Shown: positions 49,558 through 58,648, counted from the first letter of the stretch. The stretch is 64,000 nt of DNA from T1Sed10-7 sp041685505 (GCA_041685505.1 JAWLFQ010000002.1:1-64000), one strand, 5' to 3'. Numbers and translations: made by a program. Notes: generated from the letters alone by a model not told the origin.

Positions 49558-51321
49558 GTGGGCCGGGCGGTATGTGGCAGCTGCGGCCAGCGGGCGCGCC
49601 GCCGCGACGCCCGGTGGTGTGCCCGTTGCGGCGGGGCCATCGGCACAGCCACGGCGCCGGGTACCACGGCCGCGACCAGCAGCACAGCCCGAGGGCGGCC
49701 GCGCGTCGCGCCGCCACCGGCCCGTACCGCCCCACCGCGAGCGCGGCGCCACGCGGGCGTGGTCGCCGCGACGCTCGCCGTGGTGGTGTCCGCGACGGTG
49801 CTGGCGACGGGTGCGTGGCAGCCGAGGGACGAGGAGCGCACCGGTGCGACCACCGCACCCGGAGCCGGCGACGTCGAGGTGGACGCCTCGGGAGCGGGGC
49901 GTGATGCGGGGACCTGGAGCCCCGGCACCGAGCCCGGCAGCGCCGCGGAGGCGGGCAGCGCCGCGGACCGCGGCCCCACCTGCGAGGTCGCCGGCTGTGC
50001 CCTGTGGCGCTCCACGGTGCTCGATCATCGGCCCCTGCTGGCTGCCGACGGCCGACTGGTCCAGCTCGGCCTCGAGCTGCTGATCGCCGTGGACGCCGAC
50101 ACGGGCCGGTGGCTGTGGCAGCAGGGGCACGACGACCCGCGGGGGGTGTCACCACCCGCCGCGATCTCGGCCGCCCACCTCGATGAGCGCAGCCTGGTCA
50201 TCGCCTACGGCACCCGGCTGCGGATCCACGCGGTGGACTCCGGGCGCGTGCGCGGCGAGGTGGATCTCGCGCCGACACAGATCAGCGATCTGCGCCGTCA
50301 CGACGGGCAGCTGATCGCCACCGGGCAGGTCCGGGGCGCCGATCCCCCCCGCACCCGGGTGGTCGGGCTGGCCGACGACGGCCGCGTGCGCTTCGACACC
50401 GAGGTGGAGCAGGTGCTGCGGGAGCAGGCACCGGCCACCGGCACCACCGCGCCCCTGCTGGTGCGCACCGGCGGCGATCTGGTCCGTCTCGACGCGACCG
50501 AGGGGAGCGCCCGCTGGCGCCGGGATGCCAGCGGACGGCGGCTGGACGGCACCACCCTGCTCGACCCGGCGAGCGGGGAGGTGGTGGTGGTCGGGACCCG
50601 GGACGGCCGGGACCTGCTGCGCCTGCGCCGTCCCGGTGCCGTCGCGGCGGGGGTCCGTGACGGGCTGCTGATCGTGACCTTCCCCGACCGCATCGAACTC
50701 CACGACCGGGACGGGATCCGGCTGGGCGAGGTGCCGGTGAGCGATCCCCGTCACACCGTCGTGGTGGCGGCGGGACGACGGGTGACCGTGGCGGAGCTGC
50801 CGGCGGATCGCGGCGGCCGGCCCCTGGTCAGGAGCGGTCGGCGCTCGGGCGGTGCCACCGCCCTGCCCACCACCACCCGTGCGGCCACGGTGCCCGTCGC
50901 CGCGGGCGAGCGACCGGCCGAGGTGTCGGCGATGCGCCGGCCTGATGGGCTGCTGCTGGCAGGTCCCACCCCGCAGGACGCCTGGGTCGTCGACCCCGTG
51001 GCCGGCAGCATCGCCCCCCTCGGGCTCGAACCGGCACCGGATGCCGAGGTGGTGCACGCCGACGGTCTGACCCTGGTGCGCGAAGGACAGCGCGTGACGG
51101 TGATCGGGGCGGCGGGACGCGTCGGGGTGGCACGGGCCCCCCAGCTCGCCGCGACCGATCCCCTCGTGCTGCACGGCGGGGCCGGCGTGCTGCGGCTGGA
51201 CCGTGCGCCGCTCGATGGTGCCGACCAGGGACGGGAACGGGGAGCCAGCGGTGCGCCGACGCCCGCGGGTGCGCCTCAGCCGGTCTCCAGGGCGGCGAAG
51301 GCGTCCAGCCCACCGGCGTAG
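49558..51321 (+). CDS. Membrane-anchored PQQ-type beta-propeller with N-terminal zinc ribbon
   Basis: A 587-residue protein. Residues 6-24 form a zinc ribbon (CGSC and CARC); a Pro/Ala-rich linker leads to one membrane segment (about 67-86, VVAATLAVVVSATVLATG); the rest lies outside the cell. From ~140 onward, repeated strands such as LIAVDADTGRWLWQQGHDD and VRLDATEGSARWRRDASG have the W-containing pattern of PQQ-like propeller repeats. No enzymatic residues are evident; a sensing or scaffold role is a guess. The GTG start follows AGGAGG by four bases; an ATG six codons earlier is possible. Its last 46 bases overlap the end of recG on the other strand. Confidence 0.72.
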   Translation: MGRAVCGSCGQRARRRDARWCARCGGAIGTATAPGTTAATSSTARGRPRVAPPPARTAPPRARRHAGVVAATLAVVVSATVLATGAWQPRDEERTGATTAPGAGDVEVDASGAGRDAGTWSPGTEPGSAAEAGSAADRGPTCEVAGCALWRSTVLDHRPLLAADGRLVQLGLELLIAVDADTGRWLWQQGHDDPRGVSPPAAISAAHLDERSLVIAYGTRLRIHAVDSGRVRGEVDLAPTQISDLRRHDGQLIATGQVRGADPPRTRVVGLADDGRVRFDTEVEQVLREQAPATGTTAPLLVRTGGDLVRLDATEGSARWRRDASGRRLDGTTLLDPASGEVVVVGTRDGRDLLRLRRPGAVAAGVRDGLLIVTFPDRIELHDRDGIRLGEVPVSDPRHTVVVAAGRRVTVAELPADRGGRPLVRSGRRSGGATALPTTTRAATVPVAAGERPAEVSAMRRPDGLLLAGPTPQDAWVVDPVAGSIAPLGLEPAPDAEVVHADGLTLVREGQRVTVIGAAGRVGVARAPQLAATDPLVLHGGAGVLRLDRAPLDGADQGRERGASGAPTPAGAPQPVSRAAKASSPPA

Positions 51322-53489
51322 CGCCGCAGGACCTCCGCCCGTAGCGGCTGGTGCTCGTGGGCGGACAGCTCGGGATCGGCCGCGACCACCTCGGCGGCCA
51401 GCCTGCGGGTGTCGGCCACCAGGTCGACGTCCTGCTGGATCCGGGCGAGCGTGAGGTCCGGCAGACCCGACTGGGCCCGACCGAACAGCTGCCCGGCGCC
51501 GCGCAGGCGCAGGTCGGCCTCGGCCAGGGCGAAGCCGTCGGTGGTGCCGGCCACGGCCTGCAGCCGCTCCCCCGCCTCCTCCGACAGCGCAGCCGACCAC
51601 CCCGCGAACAGCACACAGAAGCTGCGTCCGCCGCCGCGCCCCACCCGCCCGCGGAGCTGGTGCAGCTGGCTGAGGCCGAAGCGCTCGGCGTCCTCGATCA
51701 CCATGATCGTGGCCTCCGGCACGTCCACGCCGACCTCGATGACCGTGGTGGACACCAGCACCTGGGCCGCCCCGCTGCGGAAGGCCGTCATGGCGGCCTC
51801 CTTGTCCGCCGCCGACAGCCGGCCGTGGACCAGCGCCACCCCGAGGTCGTCGAAGACCTCCGTCGCCAGGCGCTGGTGCTCCTCGACCGCCCCCCTGCCG
51901 GGCAGCGCGTCGCTCTCCTCCACGAAGGGACAGACCACGTAGGCGCGGCGGCCCTGGGCCACCTCGGTGCGGATGAAGGCCTCCAGCCGCGCACGGCGGT
52001 GGGCCTCGCGTGGGGTGATGAGCTGCGTCGTGATGGGTTCACGCCCCGGCGGGAGCTCGTCCAGCACGGTCACGTCCAGGTCGCCGTAGAGGGTCAGCGC
52101 GAGGGAACGCGGGATCGGCGTGGCGGTCATCACCAGCACGTCGGGGCTGGTCGCGGCGCCGGTCCCGCCGCCGCGCGCAGGCACCGGCGGCGCGCTGGTC
52201 TTCTCCTTCAGCTGGACGCGCTGTGACACCCCGAAGCGGTGCTGCTCGTCGATCACCACCACGCCGAGGTCGGCGAAGCGCACGCCCTCCTCCAGCAGTG
52301 CGTGGGTGCCGACGATGAGGTCGAGTTCGCCGGTCAGCAGTTCGGAGAGGATGCGGCGCCGTTCGCGTACCGGGGTCGAGGAGGTCAGCATCGCCACACG
52401 CAGACCATCGAGCACGTTCACGCCGAGGGGGGCCAGCAGCTCGGTCAGGGTGCGGTGATGCTGCTCGGCCAGCACCTCGGTGGGCACCATGAGGGCGGCC
52501 TGGCGGCCACGGTCGATGGCGCAGAGCATGGCCCACACCGCCACCACGGTCTTGCCGGACCCGACGTCGCCCTGGAGCAGGCGGTGCATGGGTCGGCTGC
52601 CCGCCAGGTCGGTGGACAACGCCGTCACCGCACGCTGCTGCGCACCGGTGAGCGGGAAGGGCAGGGCCGCCAGGAACCGCTCGGCCCATCCCCCGTCGAG
52701 GGGGCCGTTGTCCACGCCGACGGTGTCGGCCTCCAGCCGCGAGCGGCGCCACTGCAGGCCCAGCTGCAGGGTGAACAGCTCGTCGAAGGCCAGACGTCGC
52801 CGTGCGGCGTGCCGGTCGGCGTGGTCGGCGGGCAGGTGGATCGCCCTGAGCGCACCGTCGAGATCACGCAGCCCCCGGTCAGCCCGCAGCGCAGCGGGGA
52901 GCCAGTCCTCCAGGGGCGGTAGCAGGTCCAGGGCCGCGGCCACGAGCTCGTTGAGCTTGAAGCTCGGCAGCCCCTCCACCGCGGGGTAGACGGCCAGCAG
53001 CCGCTGGTGGTCGAGACGTGCGGCCGCGGAGGTGGCGTCCGCCCCCGCGGCGACGGTCCCCAGGGTCTGCACGTCGGGGTTCGCGAGCTGCAGGTCACCG
53101 CGGAACCGCTTCACGGTGCCGCTGAAGGCCGCCACGGTCCCCGGTGGCAGGGTGGCGGCGCGCCAGCGCTGGTTGAAGAAGGTGACGGTGAACACCGCCC
53201 CGCTGGCCTGGCGGACCCGCCCTTCGGCCAGATCCAGGGGCCGTGACCGCCGGCCCCGCGGTGGGACCCGGCGGGTGGACCACTCGAGGACCTCCCCCAG
53301 CAGGGTGGCGGGGGTGTCCTCCTGCACCTCGCCGAGGTCGAGCACCGCGCCGGCGTCGTGGTAGCGCCGCGGGTAGTGCTCGAGCAGCCCCCGCAGGGTG
53401 CGGATGCCGAAGGCCGCGTCGAGGCGCCCCGCCAGCTTCGGACCGACGCCGGGCAGGACCGTGACGGGATCGTCGAGACGGTGGCTCAC
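51276..53489 (-). CDS. recG: ATP-dependent DNA helicase RecG
   Basis: RecG reverses stalled replication forks and migrates Holliday junctions. The N-terminal wedge domain begins VTVLPGVGPKLAGRLDAAFG; helicase motifs are LLQGDVGSGKTVVAVWAM (I), VVVIDEQHRFGV (II), VMTATPIPRSLALTLYGDLD (III), VHGRLSAADKEAAM (IV), LVSTTVIEVGVDVPEATIMV (V) and QLHQLRGRVGRGGGRSFC (VI). An insert of ~15 Gly/Ala-rich residues precedes motif III. Length 737. The GTG start overlaps the fakA stop (GTGA), as in the usual rpmB-fakA-recG order. Confidence 0.96.
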   Translation of the reverse strand: MSHRLDDPVTVLPGVGPKLAGRLDAAFGIRTLRGLLEHYPRRYHDAGAVLDLGEVQEDTPATLLGEVLEWSTRRVPPRGRRSRPLDLAEGRVRQASGAVFTVTFFNQRWRAATLPPGTVAAFSGTVKRFRGDLQLANPDVQTLGTVAAGADATSAAARLDHQRLLAVYPAVEGLPSFKLNELVAAALDLLPPLEDWLPAALRADRGLRDLDGALRAIHLPADHADRHAARRRLAFDELFTLQLGLQWRRSRLEADTVGVDNGPLDGGWAERFLAALPFPLTGAQQRAVTALSTDLAGSRPMHRLLQGDVGSGKTVVAVWAMLCAIDRGRQAALMVPTEVLAEQHHRTLTELLAPLGVNVLDGLRVAMLTSSTPVRERRRILSELLTGELDLIVGTHALLEEGVRFADLGVVVIDEQHRFGVSQRVQLKEKTSAPPVPARGGGTGAATSPDVLVMTATPIPRSLALTLYGDLDVTVLDELPPGREPITTQLITPREAHRRARLEAFIRTEVAQGRRAYVVCPFVEESDALPGRGAVEEHQRLATEVFDDLGVALVHGRLSAADKEAAMTAFRSGAAQVLVSTTVIEVGVDVPEATIMVIEDAERFGLSQLHQLRGRVGRGGGRSFCVLFAGWSAALSEEAGERLQAVAGTTDGFALAEADLRLRGAGQLFGRAQSGLPDLTLARIQQDVDLVADTRRLAAEVVAADPELSAHEHQPLRAEVLRRYAGGLDAFAALETG

Positions 53490-55243
53490 TCCACGCCGAC
53501 CCAGAAGCGCGCGGGCGCGAGGCCGGCGTCGACGACCTCGACCTCGGCACCGGGGGCGAGCTCGGCGACCAGCGCAGCCGCGCTGGCGCGCTCGGCGTCG
53601 GTGGTGCCGGCGCCGTGGAGGAGGGTCACCACCTCGGCCCCCGGCAGGTCCAGTGCCGTGCACACCGCCCTCAGGGCACCCAGGGGATCGTCGTCGACGG
53701 TGATCATCTCCCCCTCGACCATGCCGAGGGGCTGTCCGGCACGCACGGCCCCCACGGGGGTACCCGCGTCGCGGACGGCATCGACGACCTCGCCGGCCCG
53801 CACCGCTGCCGCAGCGGCCCGCACCTCTGCGAGCACCTGGGCCGGGGCCGCGTCGGGTTCCCAGATCGCCAGGGCCGCGAGCACCGCCGGTGGTGAGGTG
53901 GCGGCGTCGACCACCTCGACGGAGCGCTCGTACTCGCGTGCCACCACCTGTGCCGCGGTGTGTGCGGCGGCCACGGCGTTGCGGTGCCCGGGCAGGACCA
54001 CCACCTGCTGGGCACGGCTGGCGACCGCGGCCTCGACGAGTTCGGCGACGCTCGGCAGGGACCCCGCCGCGCCGTCCACCACCTCGGCACCCAGGGAACG
54101 GGCCAGGGCCACGGCGCCCTGTCCGTGCAGGACGGCGACCACGGCCAACGCCCGGTGTGGGGGCTGCGGGGCGGCACCGCCGGAGGTGGCACCTGCCGTG
54201 ACGGGATCGGCCACGGTGCGGGCGGGGCCCACCATCCGGCCCGGCCGTGCGAGCGGGTCCACGGCCAGAGCGGCGTCGGTGGTGACCCTTGCGGCGTCCC
54301 GCTCGGCGACCTGCTCGCCGAGGTGGACGACCTCGATCGCGGAGGCGCGTCCGTGGGCCAGGCCGGCCTCGATGGCGGGACCGATGCGGTCGGTGTGGAC
54401 GTGGACGTTGAGCAGACCACCAGCAGCCACCACGACCACGGACTCGCCGAGCTGCTCCAGGGCGACCCGCAGCGGTGCGGCGGAGGCGTCGGCCGCGTCG
54501 AGCAGGTACTGCACCTCGTAGGGGTGGGCCAGCGAGCCGTGGCAGATGTGGCCGGCCGTGCGCACCGTGACCGCACGGGGCGGGTCGACGGCCACGGGCG
54601 GGTCCTCGCCGGTGAGGTGGCCGTGGACCGCGGCCAGCAGCACCTCGAAGCCACGGGCGCCGGCGTCGACCACCCCGGCCTCCCGGAGCACGTCGAGCTG
54701 CTCGCGGGTGCGCTCGACGGCGACAGCGGTGGCGGCGCAGGCCGCGGCCGAGGCCGCCTCGAGGTCGGCGCCGTCATCGGCGGCCGCGCGGGCCGCACCG
54801 GCGGCGGTGGCGATGGCGGTCAGGATGGTGCCCTCGACCGGCTCCGCCACGGCCTCATAGGCGAGCGCACGGGCGTGCTCGAGCGCCTGGGCGTACAGCA
54901 GGGCGTCCACCGCCCGTTCACCCGCGGTCACCTCGACCACCGCCCGCACCACCTGGCTGATGATCACCCCGGAGTTGCCGCGGGCACCGCGCACGGCACC
55001 ACGGATGACCGCCCGGGCCAGTGCGGCACGTCCGCCCTCCGGGCGGTCGGCCCGACCCGCCACCAGGGCATCACGCCCGGCGCGCACCGTCAGGGTCATG
55101 TTCGTACCGGTGTCCCCGTCGGGGACCGGGAAGACGTTCAGATCGTCGATGGCCGCGCGCCTGGCCTGGAGCGCGTCGTGGACGTGATCGAACAGCGCGG
55201 GCAGCTCCCGCGCTGACAGTGGCGCGCCGCCTCGCTCCTGCAC
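53486..55243 (-). CDS. fakA: DAK2-domain fatty acid kinase-like protein (YloV/FakA)
   Basis: FakA phosphorylates fatty acids held by FakB proteins. The N-terminal DhaL/DAK2 domain has NVFPVPDGDTGTNMTLTV near residue 35 (Mg-ATP binding aspartates) and GAVRGARGNSGVIISQ near 87; a middle domain follows (GHICHGSLAHPYEVQYLLD near 240), then a C-terminal DegV/DAK1-like part with VVVLPGHRNAVAAAHTA. Length 585. No FakB is in the window, so the substrate is inferred from the family. The GTG start follows GGGGAG; a TAGGCT box lies ~77 bases upstream. Overlaps recG. Confidence 0.87.
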   Translation of the reverse strand: MQERGGAPLSARELPALFDHVHDALQARRAAIDDLNVFPVPDGDTGTNMTLTVRAGRDALVAGRADRPEGGRAALARAVIRGAVRGARGNSGVIISQVVRAVVEVTAGERAVDALLYAQALEHARALAYEAVAEPVEGTILTAIATAAGAARAAADDGADLEAASAAACAATAVAVERTREQLDVLREAGVVDAGARGFEVLLAAVHGHLTGEDPPVAVDPPRAVTVRTAGHICHGSLAHPYEVQYLLDAADASAAPLRVALEQLGESVVVVAAGGLLNVHVHTDRIGPAIEAGLAHGRASAIEVVHLGEQVAERDAARVTTDAALAVDPLARPGRMVGPARTVADPVTAGATSGGAAPQPPHRALAVVAVLHGQGAVALARSLGAEVVDGAAGSLPSVAELVEAAVASRAQQVVVLPGHRNAVAAAHTAAQVVAREYERSVEVVDAATSPPAVLAALAIWEPDAAPAQVLAEVRAAAAAVRAGEVVDAVRDAGTPVGAVRAGQPLGMVEGEMITVDDDPLGALRAVCTALDLPGAEVVTLLHGAGTTDAERASAAALVAELAPGAEVEVVDAGLAPARFWVGVE

Positions 55244-55319
55244 GGCTGGGTCTCCCCCTCCACCGGCGACACCGGGCCACGACACGAGGACCGCGACCGC
55301 GGGCACCCCCGCGCGGCGC

Positions 55320-55325
55320 AGCCTA
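55320..55325 (-). promoter_or_regulatory. Candidate -10 box for fakA-recG
   Basis: TAGGCT (context CGCTAGGCTGCG) on the minus strand, 76 bases before fakA, divergent from the rpmB promoter 40 bases away. Confidence 0.35.
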
Positions 55326-55341
55326 GCGACGCCGCCTGCGC

Positions 55342-55370
55342 TGGTCGCGACCCCAGGCGGGTGGTACGCT
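55342..55370 (+). promoter_or_regulatory. Extended -10 promoter for rpmB
   Basis: TGG followed by TACGCT (55365-55370), a TGN-TANNNT extended -10 box; TGGTCG lies 17 bases upstream as a weak -35. The leader to rpmB is ~113 bases. Confidence 0.45.
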
Positions 55371-55489
55371 CCGCCCAGCATGCGGGGCCGATCCGCCCTG
55401 CCACGTGTCCGGTCCGACCCGCCGTGCCCGCGCCGCGCCACCTCTCGGATCCCAGAGCGCGCGCGACGCACCACCTGGAAGGCAGCCCG

Positions 55490-55690
55490 ATGGCCTCTAC
55501 CTGCCAGCTCTGCGACAAGAAGCCGTGGTACGGCAAGCAGGTGTCCCACTCCCACCGCCGCTCCAGCAAGCGGTGGGATCCCAACATCCAGCGGGTCAAG
55601 GCCTACGTCGACGGTCGCACCGTCAAGCTCGACGTGTGCACCTCGTGCATCAAGGCCGGCAAGATCACGCGCCCGCCGATGAAGGCCTGA
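55490..55690 (+). CDS. rpmB: 50S ribosomal protein L28
   Basis: L28, 66 residues, starts MASTCQLCDKKPWYGKQVSH and has SNRRSSKRW-like HSHRRSSKRWDPNIQRVKAY. Two CxxC pairs (CQLC and CTSC) mark the zinc-binding (C+) form. The ATG has GGAAGG seven bases upstream. Plus strand, divergent from fakA; a bulged hairpin follows the stop. Confidence 0.96.
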   Translation: MASTCQLCDKKPWYGKQVSHSHRRSSKRWDPNIQRVKAYVDGRTVKLDVCTSCIKAGKITRPPMKA

Positions 55691-55700
55691 CGGGACCGGC

Positions 55701-55747
55701 CCACGGATCCGCGAGCACGCCTCGCGCGCAACCGGCGGATGCCGTGG
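55701..55747 (+). terminator. Terminator-like hairpin behind rpmB
   Basis: CCACGGATCCGC pairs with GCGGATGCCGTGG (one bulged G), with a further inner GCGAG/CTCGC stem, 10 bases after the rpmB stop. No U-run follows. Confidence 0.5.
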
Positions 55748-55789
55748 CACGGGTAGCGCACGTCCCGGCCCGCCGGTGCGTGTCGGGAG

Positions 55790-55795
55790 TACCGT
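55790..55795 (+). promoter_or_regulatory. Candidate -10 box for the Lrp-type gene
   Basis: TACCGT followed by AAAGG on the plus strand, 30 bases before the ATG of the RAM-domain gene. Confidence 0.3.
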
Positions 55796-55825
55796 AAAGG
55801 CGTTGCCTCAGCGCGCGGACACGTC

Positions 55826-56059
55826 ATGGTCTCGGCCTACATCCTGATCCAGACCGAACTCGGTGCGGCCGCCGACGTCGCTGCCACCGCGGGCGAGCTC
55901 CCGGGGGTGATCGCCGCCGATGATGTCACCGGCCCCTACGACGTCATCGTCCGGGCGGAGGCCGCCAACGTCGACGAGCTCGGCCAGCTGGTGGTCTCGG
56001 CCCTGCAGGCCGTGCCCGGCATCACCCGGACGTTGACCTGCCCGGTCATCGCGTTGTGA
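55826..56059 (+). CDS. Lrp/AsnC ligand-binding (RAM) domain protein
   Basis: A 77-residue stand-alone RAM domain without a DNA-binding part. It starts MVSAYILIQTELGAAADVAA, has LPGVIAADDVTGPYDVIVRAEA near residue 25, and ends VPGITRTLTCPVIAL, the pattern of the alpha/beta sandwich that binds amino acids in Lrp-like regulators. Such single-domain proteins form rings of dimers; their partner and ligand here are unknown. No clear ribosome-binding site. It is convergent with ddl (31 bases apart). Confidence 0.85.
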   Translation: MVSAYILIQTELGAAADVAATAGELPGVIAADDVTGPYDVIVRAEAANVDELGQLVVSALQAVPGITRTLTCPVIAL

Positions 56060-56090
56060 CGGCCGTGGTCGAGCGGGTCGATCGCGGCGC

Positions 56091-57158
56091 TCACCGGGCA
56101 CGGGCGGAGGCGAGCAGGCGGTCGACCAACTCCGGGTAGCTGACCCCCTCGGCGGCCCACAGCCGGGGGAACATGGATGCCGGCGTGAAACCCGGGATCG
56201 TGTTGATCTCGTTGACCTTGAGCTGCCCGTCAGCGGCCAGGAACAGATCGACCCGTGCCAGCCCCCGGCACCCGATCGCCCGGTAGGCCCGTCGCGCCAG
56301 GGCCATGCAGCGCTGCACGACCTCCTCGGAGACCGCGGCCGGGACCTGGAGCTCGGAGGTGTCGAGGTACTTGGCGTCGAAGTCGTAGAACTCGTGGCTC
56401 GGCAGGATCTCGCCCGGCCGGGTCACCTCCATCTCGGTGTCACCGAGCACCCCCACCTCCAGCTCGCGGGCGCCCACCATGCCCTCCTCGACCACGACCA
56501 CGTCGTCGTAGCGCAGGGCCTCGGCCATCGCCGCATCCAACTCGCCGATCGCGCCCACCCGGCTGATCCCGATGGAGGAACCCTGGCGTGCGGGCTTGGT
56601 GAACCATGGCAGGGGCAGCCGGTCGAGCAGTTCGGTGAGCACGTCGTCGGCCGCGGTCGCCCAGCGGCTGCGGTGGACCGTCCGGTAGCCGAGCTGCGGC
56701 AGGTCCGCCGCGGCGAAGGCCGCCTTCATCGCCCCCTTGTCGATACCGATGGAGGAGGCGGTGACGTCCGCGCCGACGTAGGGCACCCCGACGGTGGCGA
56801 GCATCCCCTGGACCGAGCCGTCCTCGCCCCAGGGCCCGTGGAGGACCGGGAAGGCCACGTCGATGGCCCCCACGGTCGCCACGCGGTCACCGGAGTCGTC
56901 GAGCTGGACCAGCATCGGTCCCTGCCGGGTGCCGACCAGCGCGGCGGTGGGTCCGGACTCGTCGACCTCTGGCAGCACCGCGCCGGCGGCCACGGGCGGG
57001 ACACCATCAGCCAGCGTCCACCGCCCATCCCGCGTGATCCCGACGGTCACCACCTCGTAGCGCGTACGGTCGATCGCCGCGAGCACCGAGGTGGCCGACA
57101 GGCAGGACACCTCGTGCTCGGCCGACCGGCCGCCGAACAGCACCAGTACGCGCTTCAC
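56091..57158 (-). CDS. ddl: D-alanine--D-alanine ligase
   Basis: Ddl joins two D-alanines for peptidoglycan precursors. The N-terminus VLVLFGGRSAEHEVSCLSA is diagnostic; AFPVLHGPWGEDGSVQGML near residue 101, GIDKGAMKAAFAAADLP near 138, FTKPARQGSSIGISRV near 185, and the C-terminal VDLFLAADGQLKVNEINTIPG near 303 supply the ATP and Mg sites. The 355 residues include a central insert usual for the larger Ddl form. The GTG start overlaps the upstream PLP-enzyme stop (GTGA), with a GGAG box. Confidence 0.96.
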   Translation of the reverse strand: MKRVLVLFGGRSAEHEVSCLSATSVLAAIDRTRYEVVTVGITRDGRWTLADGVPPVAAGAVLPEVDESGPTAALVGTRQGPMLVQLDDSGDRVATVGAIDVAFPVLHGPWGEDGSVQGMLATVGVPYVGADVTASSIGIDKGAMKAAFAAADLPQLGYRTVHRSRWATAADDVLTELLDRLPLPWFTKPARQGSSIGISRVGAIGELDAAMAEALRYDDVVVVEEGMVGARELEVGVLGDTEMEVTRPGEILPSHEFYDFDAKYLDTSELQVPAAVSEEVVQRCMALARRAYRAIGCRGLARVDLFLAADGQLKVNEINTIPGFTPASMFPRLWAAEGVSYPELVDRLLASARAR

Positions 57159-58438
57159 GTCGTCTCCGCTCCTGCCGCCCCGGGCTCCCGCCCGGTGCGG
57201 TCATATCGGTGCCCGGCCGCCACCGCCCCACGCGCCGCCTCGAGGCCCCGGGTGAGATCGGCGAGCAGGTCCGCCTCGTCCTCGATCCCCACCGACAACC
57301 GCACCGTGCCCGGACCGAGCCCCGCCGCGGCCAGCGCGGCGTCGTCGAGCTGGCGGTGGCTGGTCGAGGCCGGGTGCAGCACCAGCGAGTGGGTCCCGCC
57401 CAGCGACGAGGCCCGGGCGAAGACCTCGCAGGCATCGGCGAAGGCGGTGGCTGCGGCACGCGAGGGCAGGTCGAAGGACAGCTGCGCGCCGTAGCCGCGG
57501 CCGTCGAACAGCGTGGTGGCCAGCTCGTGCTGCGGGTGATCGACCAGGCCCGGGTAGCGCACCACCTCGACGTCGCCGTCGGCCATCGACGCGGTGGCCA
57601 GGGCTCGGGCGCAGGCTGCGGCGTTGGCGGCCGCTGCGCGTACCCGCAACGCCAGGGTCTGGACCCCCCGCAGCACCAACCAGGCCTCGAAGGCGCCCAG
57701 GGAGGCACCCAGCTCGAAGGTGTGCGCACGCACGCGCTCGATCAGCATCCGGTCCCCGGCGACCACACCGGCGACCACGTCGCCGTGGCCGCCCAGGAAC
57801 TTCGTGGCGGACTCGACCACCGCGGTGGCGCCGAGACCGACGGGCCGGCACAGGTAGGGCGACGCGAAGGTGTTGTCCACCACCAGCGCCACACCCCGCT
57901 GCCGACATCGCGCCGCGAGACCGGGCAGGTCGCTGACCACCGTGGAGGGGTTGGCGACGGTCTCCAGGTGCACCACGGTGTGGGCCGGGTCCAGCGCTGC
58001 GTCGAGGTCGTCGACCGTCGCCAGCGGTGCATGGTCGACCTGCCACCCGGCGTCGCGCTCGAGGCGGCGCAGCAGCGCCCAGGTCCCCCCGTACAACATC
58101 GAGGACGCGAGCACCCGTCCCGAGCCGCGCAGCACGTCCAGGGTGGCGTACAGCGCCGCGGTGCCCGAGGCCAGCGACCAGCCCGCCTCGGCGTCGTGCA
58201 GGGAGGCGACGACCTCGTGCAGCGTCGTGGCGGTCGGGTTGTCGTAGCGGCCGTAGGCGTAGCCCGCACGGCGGTCGGTGAGCAGCTCGCCCAGCTCCTC
58301 GGAGTGGGAGACCGCCCAGGTCGAGGACAGCCAGATGGGTGCGGAGACGGGCTGCTCGTTGACCGGCGGGAGACGGGTCGCGCCCCGTACCGCGCGGGTC
58401 GCGAACCCGCCCGGCAGCCGGGAGAGAGAGGGTTCCAC
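57155..58438 (-). CDS. Cys/Met-metabolism PLP-dependent enzyme
   Basis: A 427-residue fold-type I enzyme of the trans-sulfuration family (cystathionine gamma-synthase / beta- or gamma-lyase / methionine gamma-lyase). The PLP lysine is in ESATKFLGGHGDVVAG (Lys213), the pyridine-binding aspartate in VVDNTFASPYL (Asp188), and YGRYDNPTATTLHEVVASL and LASGTAALYATLDVL hold phosphate and ring contacts. Which reaction it catalyses cannot be fixed by eye. GTG start with a GGAG box at five bases. A TAGGCT box lies ~30 bases upstream, in the gap shared with the divergent sensor kinase. Coupled to ddl. Confidence 0.88.
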   Translation of the reverse strand: MEPSLSRLPGGFATRAVRGATRLPPVNEQPVSAPIWLSSTWAVSHSEELGELLTDRRAGYAYGRYDNPTATTLHEVVASLHDAEAGWSLASGTAALYATLDVLRGSGRVLASSMLYGGTWALLRRLERDAGWQVDHAPLATVDDLDAALDPAHTVVHLETVANPSTVVSDLPGLAARCRQRGVALVVDNTFASPYLCRPVGLGATAVVESATKFLGGHGDVVAGVVAGDRMLIERVRAHTFELGASLGAFEAWLVLRGVQTLALRVRAAAANAAACARALATASMADGDVEVVRYPGLVDHPQHELATTLFDGRGYGAQLSFDLPSRAAATAFADACEVFARASSLGGTHSLVLHPASTSHRQLDDAALAAAGLGPGTVRLSVGIEDEADLLADLTRGLEAARGAVAAGHRYDRTGREPGAAGAETT

Positions 58439-58468
58439 GCGGTCTCCGGTGCTGCGCTGAGGGGTGGG

Positions 58469-58474
58469 AGCCTA
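58469..58474 (-). promoter_or_regulatory. Candidate -10 box for the PLP enzyme-ddl unit
   Basis: TAGGCT in TTAGGCTCC on the minus strand, 30 bases before the start; GTCACA lies 18 bases further upstream as a possible -35. Confidence 0.35.
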
Positions 58475-58573
58475 ACCGGGCGACGCCAGCGATGTGACCG
58501 TCCGTATCCGCCGCACCACCCCTCTGGGGGCCAACAGCATCCCTTGATAACACAGCACACAGCAGCCCACCTC

Positions 58574-58601
58574 TGGACAACCGCGTCATAGAGGCTAAGG
58601 T
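58574..58601 (+). promoter_or_regulatory. Promoter for the sensor kinase gene
   Basis: TGGACA (58574-58579) and TAAGGT (58596-58601) on the plus strand, 16 bases apart. The region around it (58530-58600) is clearly AT-richer than the rest of the window. Confidence 0.5.
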
Positions 58602-58648
58602 CCCTGGCGTTGGACCGATGTCCTGAACCGTCCTCTACAGGGTGGTAC

